A stretch of 38,407 nucleotides of DNA from Candidatus Tyrphobacter aquilonaris (GCA_003133745.1 PKZD01000058.1:8843-47249), one strand, 5' to 3'. Positions 1 to 9,173 are shown, counted from the first letter of the stretch. Program-made: numbers and translations. The notes: generated by a model from the letters alone, not told the origin.

Positions 1-2
1 AA

Positions 3-3000
3 ATGGACGGGGCGTCGGTCGACGGCGTTCCCATCGCGCAAGCCGATGGAACGCTCGTCGTCGGAAACGGTGACGTGCGCGTCTACGCCGCGCACGTCCG
101 CGCGGCGGGCGGAGACGTCGTCGTTGCCGGCGACTATCGCTTCGGCGCGCGCGCGCCCGGCGGCGACACGCTCGCCTTCGTTGCACGTGACGTGAACGCG
201 TCGTCCTTGCACGCACTCGGCCTTCCGCTGGAAGCGGGAAATCTCGCCGCCGCGGGCGCGATCTCTCCGGGGGCGTCGTCGCCTTCGTTCGACGGCGGCA
301 TCAGCATTGCGGACGGTCGCGTGCAGGGCTATCCGTTCGCGGGAAGCGCCGGCGTCGATTTTGCCGACGGCCGCGCTGCTTTCGACCACGTCGTCGCGAG
401 CGTCGCCGGCATCGACGGCTTCGCGAACGGCTCGATCGGCAACATCGGCTCCGGGGCGCCGACGTACGATCTCCATGCCGCGATTCCAGCCGGCGACGTC
501 GCATCGGCGCTGCGCTCGATGCGCGTTCCTACGTATGAGATGGCGGGTACGTTCGACGCCGATCTGCGGATCGGAGGTGCGGGCAGCCTTCCGAGCATCA
601 GCGGTCTCGTCGGCATGCCTGCCGGGAGCGTCAACGGCCTCCCATTTCTCGACGGCCGCGCGTTCATCGCCGCCGGCTCGGGTGGCGTCAGCGCACAAGA
701 CGGAAGCGTGCTCGTCGGCACGACGCGTGCCGCATTCGGCGCGGTCGCGCAGCGCGGCGACAACGCGTTGCAACTTCGCGCGCCCACCGCGACGCTCTCC
801 GACTTCAACAATTTCTTCGATACCGGCGACACGCTGGCGGGAAAGGGTTCGATCGCGCTCTCGCTGCTCTCGACCGGATCCCGGCTCACGACGGCCGGCG
901 ACGTCGACGTGCGCGGCTTTAGATTCCGGAGCTTACCGATCGGCGACACCCGCGCGGTGTGGTCAAGCCGGCGCAATCTCGTCAGCGGAAGCCTTGCCGT
1001 CGGCGGTTCCGAGGGACTGCTTCGCGCGCGCGGAGCGGTCGTGCTTTCGCCGCAAGCGCAATGGCAGGCGACCATCGAGCGCTCGCGATATCACCTCAGC
1101 GCATCCGTGGAGAATCTCGATCTCGGGCTTTGGGTCGCCGCCATCGGATTTCCGCAGGTTCCCATTACCGGACGCGCGTTCGGTGACGCGACGATGATCG
1201 GCACCTATCCCGCGCTTCGGCTGCAGGGCTCGGCGCAATTGCGCAACGGAACCCTCGGGCGCTTTCCGATCGATTCGTTCGACATCGGCTTCGGATCCGA
1301 AGGATCGCGTTTGGATATCGAGCATGCGGAGCTTCAGGGTCCCGGCGTCACCGCGCGCGCGAGCGGCAGCGTCGGACTGCGCCGCAGCGATCCGATCGAT
1401 CTTCGCGTCGACGCCTCAACCGACGATCTGCCCGCCTTCCTCGCGAATCTGACGAAAGCGCCCGTCCCGGTCAGCGGCGCCTTTCAGGGGAGCGTGCACG
1501 TCGGCGGCACGTTGACGGCGCTCGTGCTTGATGCTTCGTTCAACGCGCAAAACGTGCACGTCGTCGGCGTGCCGATCGCGACGCTTTTCGGCTCCGTTCG
1601 GCTTCACGGCAATCGTCTGGAGTTGCATAACGCGGGCGCAACGTTCACGCACGGGACGGCAACCCTCGCCGGCGATCTGCCGATTCGTCTCCATCCCTTC
1701 GGATTGCCGCACAACACGCCCGTGAGCTTCACCGTGAATGCAACCGACGTCGACGCCTCGGTCTTCGATGCGCTCTTCGGTCACCACACGATGCTCGGCG
1801 GTCTCATCGGAGCCCACGCATCGATCGCAGGAACCGTCGAGGACCCGCGCATGTCCGGCAGCGTCACGCTTGCCAAGGGCTCCTATCAGAGCGACTACGA
1901 TCGCGCGCCGATCTCGGCGGCGACGGGGACGCTTTCGTTCAGCGGTTCGTCGATCTCACTCGCGCACGTCACCGCGAACGTCGGCGCTGGGAACGTTGCG
2001 CTCTCCGGGCGTGCCGATGTGACGGGCGCCTCCGGAGCGACGTTCGACGGAACGATGACCGCGCACGGCGCGCAGTTCAACTCACCGACCTATGGCACCG
2101 CGACGATTGACGGAACCTTTCGTCTCACGCGCACGACCGGCAATGCGATGCTCTCCGGCAACACGACGATCACGAACGCGACGATTCCCTTTGCCGTCTT
2201 TCTCGGCTCGAACGGCAACGGCGGTACCGCCGGCGCGGCGTGGCCGCTTGCCTTCGACTTGAAGATGAAGGCCGGAGCGAACGTGCGCGTCCGCGGCTCG
2301 GGTTACGGCGCCGGTCTCGACATCGGAGGAACGGGAAGCGCGGCGCTCGGCGGCACGTTCGCCGCCCCGACGCTCGACGGTCGATTTGTCTCGACCGGAG
2401 GAACGCTCACATACTTCGACCGTTCGTTCCGCGTGCTCCAAGCGAACGTGGCGTTCACGCCGGCGGACGGCATCCTTCCCGCGCTCTATGCCGTTGCGAC
2501 GGCGAACGTCGTGAACCCCGATCCGGACATCGCGCGCAATCCCTTCGGCGCCGCCGACATCACGATCACCGTCTCCGGAGCGGTCGACGATCTCAAGGTG
2601 GACTTCACATCGGATCCGCCGGGCTACACGCGAGATCAGATCATCGCGCTGCTCGCACCTTTCGGCGGCTTCGTCAGTGGAATCCAGTTCAACCCATATC
2701 AGGTGCAGATTCCCGGCGGTGCCGCGGCGGTTGTAAACAACGCGCCCGTTCCCGGCGGCGTCTTCGTGCAGCGCAACGGTACGCTCACGGTCAGCCAGGA
2801 GGCGTTCAGCATCCTCAACGCACAGTTTGCTTCGGCGTTGCTCGCGCCGGTCGAAAACGTGCTCGGCGAAACGCTCGGGGTGAGCGATGTCAACCTCACG
2901 CTCGGATACTTCGGAAACGTCGGCATCTCGGTGCGCCGCGTGCTCGGCAAGACGGTGAGCGCGGTGTACTCCTCCACGTTCGGCTTGCCGAACCGCCAGT

Positions 3001-3179
3001 CGTTCGGGATTCAAATCGCGCCCGACATGCTCGATGCGGCCTCGCTCTCGTTTTTCTACCAAACGGGGCAATTGCGGCTCTTCGAATCTCCCGGCACGGA
3101 GTTCGGCCCCGTGCTGTTGGGGCAACCGCTCGAAGGGCAGAGCGGCTTTAGCTTTACTTTTCAGCACTTTTTCAAGTAG
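3..3179 (+). CDS. tamB: TamB/DUF490-type translocation and assembly module protein, 5'-truncated by window edge
   Basis: The 1058 visible residues are a long, low-complexity run of repeating short beta strands rich in Gly, Ala, Asp, Val and Thr, with no cysteines. This is typical of the AsmA/TamB beta-taco fold that bridges inner and outer membrane. The last 250 or so residues carry the TamB C-terminal (DUF490) signature: a DPPGYTRDQIIALL segment near residue 875, then hydrophobic strands ending in a C-terminal Lys after aromatic residues (FTFQHFFK). No signal anchor is visible, and the frame is open to the left edge, so the first Met is probably internal and the true start lies upstream. Known TamB proteins act with BamA-family proteins or in phospholipid transport to the outer membrane. 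The bamA gene 174 bp downstream fits this. Confidence in the family is high; its exact role here is inferred. Confidence 0.87.
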   Translation: MDGASVDGVPIAQADGTLVVGNGDVRVYAAHVRAAGGDVVVAGDYRFGARAPGGDTLAFVARDVNASSLHALGLPLEAGNLAAAGAISPGASSPSFDGGISIADGRVQGYPFAGSAGVDFADGRAAFDHVVASVAGIDGFANGSIGNIGSGAPTYDLHAAIPAGDVASALRSMRVPTYEMAGTFDADLRIGGAGSLPSISGLVGMPAGSVNGLPFLDGRAFIAAGSGGVSAQDGSVLVGTTRAAFGAVAQRGDNALQLRAPTATLSDFNNFFDTGDTLAGKGSIALSLLSTGSRLTTAGDVDVRGFRFRSLPIGDTRAVWSSRRNLVSGSLAVGGSEGLLRARGAVVLSPQAQWQATIERSRYHLSASVENLDLGLWVAAIGFPQVPITGRAFGDATMIGTYPALRLQGSAQLRNGTLGRFPIDSFDIGFGSEGSRLDIEHAELQGPGVTARASGSVGLRRSDPIDLRVDASTDDLPAFLANLTKAPVPVSGAFQGSVHVGGTLTALVLDASFNAQNVHVVGVPIATLFGSVRLHGNRLELHNAGATFTHGTATLAGDLPIRLHPFGLPHNTPVSFTVNATDVDASVFDALFGHHTMLGGLIGAHASIAGTVEDPRMSGSVTLAKGSYQSDYDRAPISAATGTLSFSGSSISLAHVTANVGAGNVALSGRADVTGASGATFDGTMTAHGAQFNSPTYGTATIDGTFRLTRTTGNAMLSGNTTITNATIPFAVFLGSNGNGGTAGAAWPLAFDLKMKAGANVRVRGSGYGAGLDIGGTGSAALGGTFAAPTLDGRFVSTGGTLTYFDRSFRVLQANVAFTPADGILPALYAVATANVVNPDPDIARNPFGAADITITVSGAVDDLKVDFTSDPPGYTRDQIIALLAPFGGFVSGIQFNPYQVQIPGGAAAVVNNAPVPGGVFVQRNGTLTVSQEAFSILNAQFASALLAPVENVLGETLGVSDVNLTLGYFGNVGISVRRVLGKTVSAVYSSTFGLPNRQSFGIQIAPDMLDAASLSFFYQTGQLRLFESPGTEFGPVLLGQPLEGQSGFSFTFQHFFK

Positions 3180-3353
3180 CATGGCCTTGAAAGCCACTCT
3201 CAGGGAATCCCCAGAGCGGCGTCCCGCAAGGAGCCGGCTTGCGCGCCGCGAACACTCGGCGACGCGGACCGCCACCACGCGCGTATTCGCGCGCGGCCAT
3301 TTCCATAGATGACCCGGCCGCTCTAACGCTTGTATCGAGGTAACGACGCCTGC
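3180..3353 (+). other. Structured intergenic leader between tamB and bamA
   Basis: This 174 bp has no convincing gene. A 43-codon ATG frame at 3181-3312 is Arg-rich and resembles frame noise. A perfect GC hairpin lies at 3278-3293 (CGCGCG, loop TATT, CGCGCG). A second helix can be drawn near 3200-3221 (CTCT/AGAG enclosing GGG/CCC). No T-tract follows either, so an intrinsic terminator is not supported. The region may be a structured bamA leader or an mRNA processing or attenuation site. A GAGG at 3337-3340 lies 13 nt before the chosen bamA ATG. Confidence 0.4.
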
Positions 3354-5624
3354 ATGATCTTTGACCCTCGGCGCGCTCGGCTCACCCCGTCTCGGTTGGT
3401 GGGCGGGATGCTCGCCGTTGCCGTGGCGCTCGTGATCCTCGCCCCTTCGACGGCGCGACCCTCGTCCGTACCGAAGATTGTTTCGGTCGACGTCGAGGGG
3501 AACGTGCACGTTCCGACGGCAACGATCATGGCCGTCGTGCAGGTGCGCCCTGGGCAGCCGTTCGATGCGCACGTCGTGCAGGGCGATTTGCAACGCATCA
3601 ATGCGTTGGGTTATTTTGCAGCGCTGGCGCCACCGCTCATTCGGCCGCGTCCCGGCGGCGTCGCGATTACGTACCGCGTCGTCGAAAACCCCGTGATCAC
3701 GAAGATCATCTTCAACGGCAACGTGCACGTTCCGAGCGACACGCTCCTTGCGTTGATGGACCTTGCCGTCGGACAAGTTTTTAACACGAATACGTTCCGT
3801 TCGGACGTGCTGAAGATCAACAACTACTACGAGCGCATCGGATACGGCGGCCAAGTGCCGACGCACGTCAAGGACATCAATCTCGATCCCTCGTCCGGCC
3901 AGCTCACGCTGCAGGTCCAGGAAGGGCTGACGATTCGGCACGTCATCATCGGCGGCGATCCGCTGCTTCCACCGACGCTGATTCTTCCGACGCTCAACGT
4001 GAGACCCGGCGTCGAGTACTCGGACGACCTTCGCGATAAAGACGTTCAAGCGCTCAAAGCGCTCTACGAGAATAAGTTTCACCTCGAGCTCGGCAACTTC
4101 GAGGGCGGCATCGACCCGTCGTCCATCGATCTGCGAGCCGGCACCGCCGACGTCAAGTACGACATCTACGTCATGCGCGTCGCGGTCGTCCAGATCACCG
4201 GCAACACGCGCACGAAGGATCAAGTGATCCGTCGCGATCTGCGCGTCGTGCCGGGAATGGTCGTGAACACGGACGCGATCAAGGCGGACTACGAGCGGCT
4301 CAATCAGACGCAGTATTTTTCGAAGGTCGAACCGGATATCAAACCCGGACCGGATCCGAAGAAACCGCAAGACGTGACGATCGTCTGGCACGTCACCGAG
4401 CAACGAACGGCATCGGCGTCGGTCGGTTTCGGCTATTCCGGCGGTCTCACCGGAGAGGGGCTCTACGGGACGCTCGGACTCTCCGACAACAATCTCCACG
4501 GCACCGGCAACGGGCTCTCGATTCAGTTCGAAGGCGGCGCGCGCACGCATCTGGCGCAGATTCAGGGCTCGATTCCGTACCTCGGCAAGACGCCGAATTC
4601 GCAAAAGTACAGCTTGACCGGCAGCATTTTTTCGAGCGGCACGACGTACTTCTATCCCATTTACGAGGACACGCAGAACACGATTCCGAGCATCCCGTCG
4701 GTCGGCGGCACGCCGGTGCCGATTCCGGTGACGCTCTATTCGAGCACCACCGCCGCGCAGGTTTCGGACGCCGTCGCGACGAGCGTTTCAGATTCGGACG
4801 GCCTCACGGCGCAGCTCGGGCGGCGTCTGAGCGATTATACGCAAGTGCTCGTCGGCGGAACCGCCGAAATAATTCGCTACGACACGACGGTTCCTTCGCC
4901 GTATTTCTTCGAATCCTATAACCCGAACGTCTTCGTCGGTCCGACGCCCGGCCCGCTGAACTCGAACCTCGCAACCTCGAACGGCTCCTTCGGAATCGCG
5001 GCCAGTTCGATCGCAAACGTCAACACGGGGCTTCCCTATCGGCTCGACATGTTGACCCTTGGCGCCCGAACGGTCACGACCGACGATCCATATAACCCGC
5101 GCCGCGGCATCAACGCCTCGCTGAACGACACGATATCGAATCCTTCGATCGGATCGAGTTTCAGCTTTACGCAGACGACGCTGGATTTTGCGAAGTTCTT
5201 CCCCGTGCTGCACAGCGGGACCATCGGCGTGCACTTCATCGGAGACCTCTCGACCGGCGTCATCCCGCCCAGCTCGCTGTTCACGTTCTCGGATCAACAG
5301 CTGCGCGGCTACAATCAGGTGTTCTATGGAACCGACGCGATGCTGGGTCAAATCGAGTTCCGGCAACCCGTGCTGGCGAGCGGTCAAATGGCGATCGCGA
5401 TATTCGGCGATGAACTCGACTATCACATCCGCGGCGCGCAGCCGCTCCTCGACCCATATACGAACCGAATCACAGGCTATCCGGCGCAATGGACCTACCT
5501 CGGCGATGTCGGCGTCGGCCTGCGCTTCGACGTGCCGCAGTTGGGATTGCACACCGTGCGCGTCGACTTCGCTCGCGGCTACAACGGCTTCCACACGAGC
5601 TTCGGCATAGGCCAGAGTTTCTAG
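3354..5624 (+). CDS. bamA: BamA/Omp85-family outer membrane protein assembly factor
   Basis: BamA folds and inserts beta-barrel proteins into the outer membrane. From the ATG at 3354 the protein has 756 residues. A hydrophobic N-terminal signal (residues 13-35) is followed by about four POTRA repeats (roughly 40-113, 114-193, 194-277, 278-354), each with a V-x-G-N-x-x-type strand. A C-terminal 16-strand-type barrel follows. The conserved loop-6 motif reads QLRGY near residue 650 (E. coli VRGF), and the chain ends in Phe (GQSF), the outer-membrane barrel C-terminal signature. E. coli BamA has five POTRAs, so this one is shorter at the N-terminus. A TTG at 3330 is in frame but lacks a ribosome site, so ATG 3354 with upstream GAGG was preferred. 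It sits between tamB and three chaperone genes, the usual outer-membrane biogenesis context. Confidence 0.94.
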   Translation: MIFDPRRARLTPSRLVGGMLAVAVALVILAPSTARPSSVPKIVSVDVEGNVHVPTATIMAVVQVRPGQPFDAHVVQGDLQRINALGYFAALAPPLIRPRPGGVAITYRVVENPVITKIIFNGNVHVPSDTLLALMDLAVGQVFNTNTFRSDVLKINNYYERIGYGGQVPTHVKDINLDPSSGQLTLQVQEGLTIRHVIIGGDPLLPPTLILPTLNVRPGVEYSDDLRDKDVQALKALYENKFHLELGNFEGGIDPSSIDLRAGTADVKYDIYVMRVAVVQITGNTRTKDQVIRRDLRVVPGMVVNTDAIKADYERLNQTQYFSKVEPDIKPGPDPKKPQDVTIVWHVTEQRTASASVGFGYSGGLTGEGLYGTLGLSDNNLHGTGNGLSIQFEGGARTHLAQIQGSIPYLGKTPNSQKYSLTGSIFSSGTTYFYPIYEDTQNTIPSIPSVGGTPVPIPVTLYSSTTAAQVSDAVATSVSDSDGLTAQLGRRLSDYTQVLVGGTAEIIRYDTTVPSPYFFESYNPNVFVGPTPGPLNSNLATSNGSFGIAASSIANVNTGLPYRLDMLTLGARTVTTDDPYNPRRGINASLNDTISNPSIGSSFSFTQTTLDFAKFFPVLHSGTIGVHFIGDLSTGVIPPSSLFTFSDQQLRGYNQVFYGTDAMLGQIEFRQPVLASGQMAIAIFGDELDYHIRGAQPLLDPYTNRITGYPAQWTYLGDVGVGLRFDVPQLGLHTVRVDFARGYNGFHTSFGIGQSF

Positions 5625-5646
5625 GTCAACTACTTCTCACGTTAGG

Positions 5647-5652
5647 TACAAT
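5647..5652 (+). promoter_or_regulatory. Possible -10 element (TACAAT) before the first ompH gene
   Basis: TACAAT matches five of six positions of the sigma-70 -10 consensus. It lies in the only AT-rich patch of the 32 bp bamA-ompH gap. No convincing -35 hexamer is visible, and the start codon is only 4 nt downstream, so the element may be fortuitous. An AGG at 5644-5646 could alternatively be a weak ribosome site. Confidence 0.2.
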
Positions 5653-5656
5653 TAGA

Positions 5657-6460
5657 ATGAAGATACGTTTCCTCCCCACTCTTCTTGTCGCGGCGTTATT
5701 GACGACCGCGATCGCGCCTGCAGCGACGGCAAACGATCTCACCGACGTCGGGTATCTCGATCAGACGGCGCTGGCATCACTGCCGGCGTTCGTCAGCGTG
5801 AACCGGCAGCTCGCGGCGTACAAGGCGCAGCTCGACCGGCAGTTTGCAACGGCGATGCGCGCCGCGCGCACGCCCGCGGACCGGCAACGCGTCGCCGCGC
5901 AGTTTCAGCAGCAATACAGCAACGAGCAGCGCACGCTGGCCGGCCCGGCTTTCATGAGGGCGCAGCTCGCGATCGCGTCGGTCGCGTCCTCGAAGAACCT
6001 TTCGGTCGTCGTCGACAAACGCATCATCATCTACGGCGGGCAAGACATCACGCAGCAAGTGCTGCACGTCTTGCAGAGTTCGCAGTCCATCCTTCCGCTC
6101 GGGACGGCGCCGCCGCCCTCGGAGATCGGCTTCGTCGATCAGTCGGCCCTCGAAAACTCACCTCAGGTGAAAGCGGCGAGCGACCAAATGGCCGCGTTCG
6201 CGGAGCAGCAGAGACGCTTGTACGCGGCGCAGTTCGCGCACGCGGCGTCGGATGCGCAAAAGCAGCAAATCGCCGCGGCGTACACGGCGGCGATGACGAA
6301 CAAGCAGAACGAAGTTCTCAAACCGCTGCTCGATCACGTGCAGGACGTCACCGGACAAGTCGCGCGGCGCAAGGGGCTTATCCTGATCATCGATCATGCG
6401 GACATCCTGTACGGGGGCACGGACATCACGACGGATGTCCAGAATGCGCTCAGCAAGTAA
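5657..6460 (+). CDS. OmpH/Skp-family periplasmic chaperone with two tandem OmpH domains
   Basis: Skp/OmpH proteins hold unfolded outer membrane proteins in the periplasm. This 267-residue protein has a cleavable signal peptide (residues 1-26, ending near ATAND) and no lipobox. It contains two successive OmpH units (about 30-145 and 150-267). Each starts with a G-[YF]-[LV]-D-Q-[ST]-A-L strand, continues through a Gln/Ala-rich helix, and ends with the family motif I-[IL]-Y-G-G-x-D-I-T. Classical Skp is one such domain (about 160 residues) and trimerises. A tandem duplication could lower the subunit number per assembled tentacle cage, which is inference. ATG 5657 was chosen because it directly precedes the signal peptide; the same frame extends upstream within bamA. 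It follows bamA by 32 bp. Confidence 0.82.
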   Translation: MKIRFLPTLLVAALLTTAIAPAATANDLTDVGYLDQTALASLPAFVSVNRQLAAYKAQLDRQFATAMRAARTPADRQRVAAQFQQQYSNEQRTLAGPAFMRAQLAIASVASSKNLSVVVDKRIIIYGGQDITQQVLHVLQSSQSILPLGTAPPPSEIGFVDQSALENSPQVKAASDQMAAFAEQQRRLYAAQFAHAASDAQKQQIAAAYTAAMTNKQNEVLKPLLDHVQDVTGQVARRKGLILIIDHADILYGGTDITTDVQNALSK

Positions 6461-7727
6461 GGCCGCGGCGTTGATCGCACTCTGCGCGGCCGGCGCTTCG
6501 TTCGCGGGGTGTAATCGGCTCGACGTCAATTCACCCGGCATTCGCGGCATCGCGTATGTCCGGGTCGATTCCGTCATGCCGCACGATCCGCTCTATTCGC
6601 AGCTCTCGCGCATCGATGACGCGATCGCGATGGTCGGCTTGCAGGCGGCGGGGCCGCGCGTGCCCCATACCGCAGCCGAGGTCGCGCAAGAAGACGCGCG
6701 ATTGCGCGCGGAAATCGCGGCGGCGCAACAGCGCACGCAGCGCATCGTCACGCAGAAGCAGCAGGACTACGGGAATCGTGCTCGCGCCGCGATCGCGAAG
6801 GCGCTTGCCGCGGCCGGCGTGAGGGGTTCGAACGTCGCGGCCCTCATGGGACAGGTCTCGACGCAACAATCGAGAGCGGCCCAGATGCAGGCGGGACGAG
6901 ACTACATGGCCTACCAGCAGAGCGTCGTGCAAGAGAGCAATAGCACGGCCGGCAGCCTCGTGCGACAGTTGCAGAGCGAAGCAAATGAAAAGCTGCAAGC
7001 GAAGGCGATGCAAGAACAGCAAACGGAAACCGACCTTTCGCTGCGCCTCTCGCAACAAGACGCCGCACGACGGCTCTCGATCCAGACGCGGCTCTCGATG
7101 CTCGCGCTCGACGACGCGACCCGCCGGCAACTGCAGGGGCAGTTGAACGAGATCAACGAGCAAGAGAGCGCGGCCACCTCCGCGCAGCACGCCACGGATC
7201 AGCGGGATTTCGCCGCGTATCGCGCGCAGGTGCTCGCGCAGACGAACGCCGCCATTCGCGCGCAGCTCTCGCAGATCCAAGACGAGACGCAGGCGAAGCT
7301 CGTCGGCCGCCGCAACGCGGTCGGCGCGCAGTTACGGAGCCTCGCGCCGGCGCCGGCCGCTTCGATCAGCCCGGCAACGCAGGCGCAAATTCGAACGATC
7401 GCGCTCCAGTTCCAGACGCAGTATCAGGACGACGTGCAGAACGTCCTGGCCGAGTTCGCTGAAACGCGGGATGCGCTGATCGTAGAAGATGCGATGCTAC
7501 ATGGTGCGGATGCGACCGCAAACGGCGCGGCGTCGCAGGAGACGCAGATACTGCAACAGCAGCGACAGGCTCTCTACCAACAGATCTACGGACACATTCA
7601 AAGCGAAGCAGTGCGTCTCGCAAAGGAAAAGGGCTTCAACGTCGTCTTTTCCGGCTTCACGGCGGCCGCCGGCGGTTACGATATGACCAACGACCTCATC
7701 CATGACATCGAAAGCGAACACGAGTGA
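6444..7727 (+). CDS. Long OmpH/Skp-like lipoprotein, Gln/Ala-rich coiled coil
   Basis: From ATG 6444 this is 427 residues, with a lipoprotein signal whose lipobox reads F-A-G-C (Cys at about residue 23). The lipidated Cys is followed by Asn, so the retention side cannot be predicted by the E. coli Asp+2 rule. The body is a long Ala/Gln/Arg-rich helical region with strong coiled-coil character. The end resembles the OmpH C-terminal strand (GGYDMTNDL, compare YGGxDITxDV in both neighbours). It is more than twice the length of classical Skp. The start codon lies inside the end of the previous gene (17 bp overlap); an in-frame ATG at 6435 is an alternative. The position between two OmpH genes and the matching C-terminal motif support an OmpH paralogue. 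A periplasmic spacer or tether is another possibility. Confidence 0.65.
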   Translation: MRSASKAAALIALCAAGASFAGCNRLDVNSPGIRGIAYVRVDSVMPHDPLYSQLSRIDDAIAMVGLQAAGPRVPHTAAEVAQEDARLRAEIAAAQQRTQRIVTQKQQDYGNRARAAIAKALAAAGVRGSNVAALMGQVSTQQSRAAQMQAGRDYMAYQQSVVQESNSTAGSLVRQLQSEANEKLQAKAMQEQQTETDLSLRLSQQDAARRLSIQTRLSMLALDDATRRQLQGQLNEINEQESAATSAQHATDQRDFAAYRAQVLAQTNAAIRAQLSQIQDETQAKLVGRRNAVGAQLRSLAPAPAASISPATQAQIRTIALQFQTQYQDDVQNVLAEFAETRDALIVEDAMLHGADATANGAASQETQILQQQRQALYQQIYGHIQSEAVRLAKEKGFNVVFSGFTAAAGGYDMTNDLIHDIESEHE

Positions 7728-8131
7728 ATAAAATAACAATTCTCATCGGCCTTTTTGCAGCGTTGCTCGCGGGCTGCGCTCCGTCGAGCCCCGTCGGCCT
7801 CGTCGACACTTCGCGCATCGTCGCAAACTGGTCGCAGTACCAAGGGTACCAAGCACAGTTGATGATGCAGGAGCAGACGATCGCCCAGAGTCACGAGAGC
7901 ACTGCGCAGAAGCAGAGCGATGCGCAGCAGCTCCAAGTGCGCTACGGCAGGATCACCCAGCAACTGACCGCCGAGGTCCAGAATGCGGCGGAGCAGGTCG
8001 CGAAACAGCGCGGGCTCAAGCTCGTCCTGACGCGACAAGGCGTCGGCTACGGCGGCATTGATATCACTCCCGACGTCGAGAAGATCCTGAATATCACGGA
8101 GCGCGCGACGCCCGCTCCGACTTCGACGTAA
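7724..8131 (+). CDS. Short OmpH/Skp-family lipoprotein
   Basis: This 135-residue protein starts at GTG 7724, overlapping the upstream stop by 4 bp (GTGA). A short hydrophobic signal ends in a lipobox L-L-A-G-C (Cys18). It is followed by an OmpH strand (V-G-L-V-D-T), a Gln-rich helix and the OmpH end motif Y-G-G-I-D-I-T near residue 111. It is close to the usual Skp length after processing, but lipidated rather than soluble. It is the third OmpH-type gene in a row and the last before the lipid A genes. The first residue after Cys is Ala, so no inner-membrane retention signal of the Asp+2 type is seen. The role as a membrane-tethered chaperone is inferred. Confidence 0.78.
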   Translation: MNKITILIGLFAALLAGCAPSSPVGLVDTSRIVANWSQYQGYQAQLMMQEQTIAQSHESTAQKQSDAQQLQVRYGRITQQLTAEVQNAAEQVAKQRGLKLVLTRQGVGYGGIDITPDVEKILNITERATPAPTST

Positions 8132-8141
8132 TCGCTGCGCC

Positions 8142-9161
8142 ATGCTGGGCAGCGTCGGCGAACTCGCGAAGCGCGTCGGCGGTCGCGTCGTCGGCGATGC
8201 TCGGACCGCGATCGCGCGCATTGCCGCGGTCGATGAAGCGGAGAGCGATGCGCTGACGTTTGCCGTCGACGAGCGATATTTCGCGGCCGCGCTTCGCAGC
8301 AAGGCCGCGGCCGTGCTCGTCGACGCCGCCGTCCCGCATCCCGATGCGCCGCCGAAGCCTTTGATCGTCGTCGAAAACGCGCGCGCCGCACTCGCGGCGC
8401 TGCTTGCGCAGTTGCGGGCCCCGCGTCCGAAGGGACCGTTTCGTCACCCCTCCGCCGTCGTCGAATCCGGTGCCCACGTTGCGGACGACGCGTACATCGA
8501 CGCTCACGCATATGTCGGCGCCGGCGCGCGTCTCGGCGCAGGGTGCATCGTCGGCGTCGGTGCGTACGTCGGAGCCGGCGCGGTGCTCGGTGATGAGGCA
8601 TGGCTTCATCCGCGGGCGAGCCTGATGGAAGGCTGCGCGGTCGGCAAGCGCGTCGTGCTGCACGCAGGCAGCGTCGTCGGCAGCGAGGGCTTCGGGTGGG
8701 CGTTCGTCGACGGACGGTTGGAACGAATTCCGCAAACCGGCAACGTCGTGCTCGACGACGACGTCGAAATCGGCGCGAACACCTGCGTCGATCGTGCGCA
8801 AACGGGGAGCACGCGCATCGGCGAGGGGACGAAGATCGACAACCTCGTCCAGATCGGTCACAACTGTCGAATCGGACGCCATTGCGCGTTTGCATCGCTG
8901 ACCGGACTCGCGGGTTCAACGGTCGTCGGCGACTACGTCAAAGTCGGCGGTCAAGTCGGCTTCAAGGGCCACATTACGGTCGGTTCGGGGGTGACGATCG
9001 CCGGTCAGACGGGTGTCTGGGGCGACGTCCCCGACGGCATGATGCTTTCGGGCATGCCGGGACGCGAACACCGCGAGCATCTCAAGACGGAGGTCATGCT
9101 CCGAAGGCTGCCCAAACTCATCGCTCGTGTGGAAGCGCTGGAGCGAGAGCGCTCGGACTGA
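8142..9161 (+). CDS. lpxD: UDP-3-O-(3-hydroxyacyl)glucosamine N-acyltransferase LpxD
   Basis: LpxD adds the second hydroxyacyl chain to UDP-3-O-acylglucosamine, the third step of lipid A synthesis, in the cytoplasm with acyl-ACP as donor. The 339-residue length matches E. coli LpxD (341). The N-terminal uridine-binding domain (1-100) precedes a left-handed parallel beta helix made of hexapeptide repeats (about 105-300) and a C-terminal helix. The catalytic His lies in I-G-H-N-C at residue 240. It starts at ATG 8142, 10 bp after the last OmpH gene. The order ompH-lpxD-lpxC-fabZ-lpxA is a widely conserved cluster. Confidence 0.95.
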   Translation: MLGSVGELAKRVGGRVVGDARTAIARIAAVDEAESDALTFAVDERYFAAALRSKAAAVLVDAAVPHPDAPPKPLIVVENARAALAALLAQLRAPRPKGPFRHPSAVVESGAHVADDAYIDAHAYVGAGARLGAGCIVGVGAYVGAGAVLGDEAWLHPRASLMEGCAVGKRVVLHAGSVVGSEGFGWAFVDGRLERIPQTGNVVLDDDVEIGANTCVDRAQTGSTRIGEGTKIDNLVQIGHNCRIGRHCAFASLTGLAGSTVVGDYVKVGGQVGFKGHITVGSGVTIAGQTGVWGDVPDGMMLSGMPGREHREHLKTEVMLRRLPKLIARVEALERERSD

Positions 9162-9173
9162 GGTCTTCGTACA

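Noticed and set aside
3181-3312. 43-codon ATG frame between tamB and bamA
   Set aside because: Arg/His-rich with no ribosome site and no membrane or domain pattern. The region is better explained by RNA structure.
2082-4604. 840-codon open frame on the minus strand across tamB and bamA
   Set aside because: It is antisense to two well-supported genes. Its translation is Arg/Asp/Glu/Val-rich without domains, as expected from the reverse frame of GC-rich codons.
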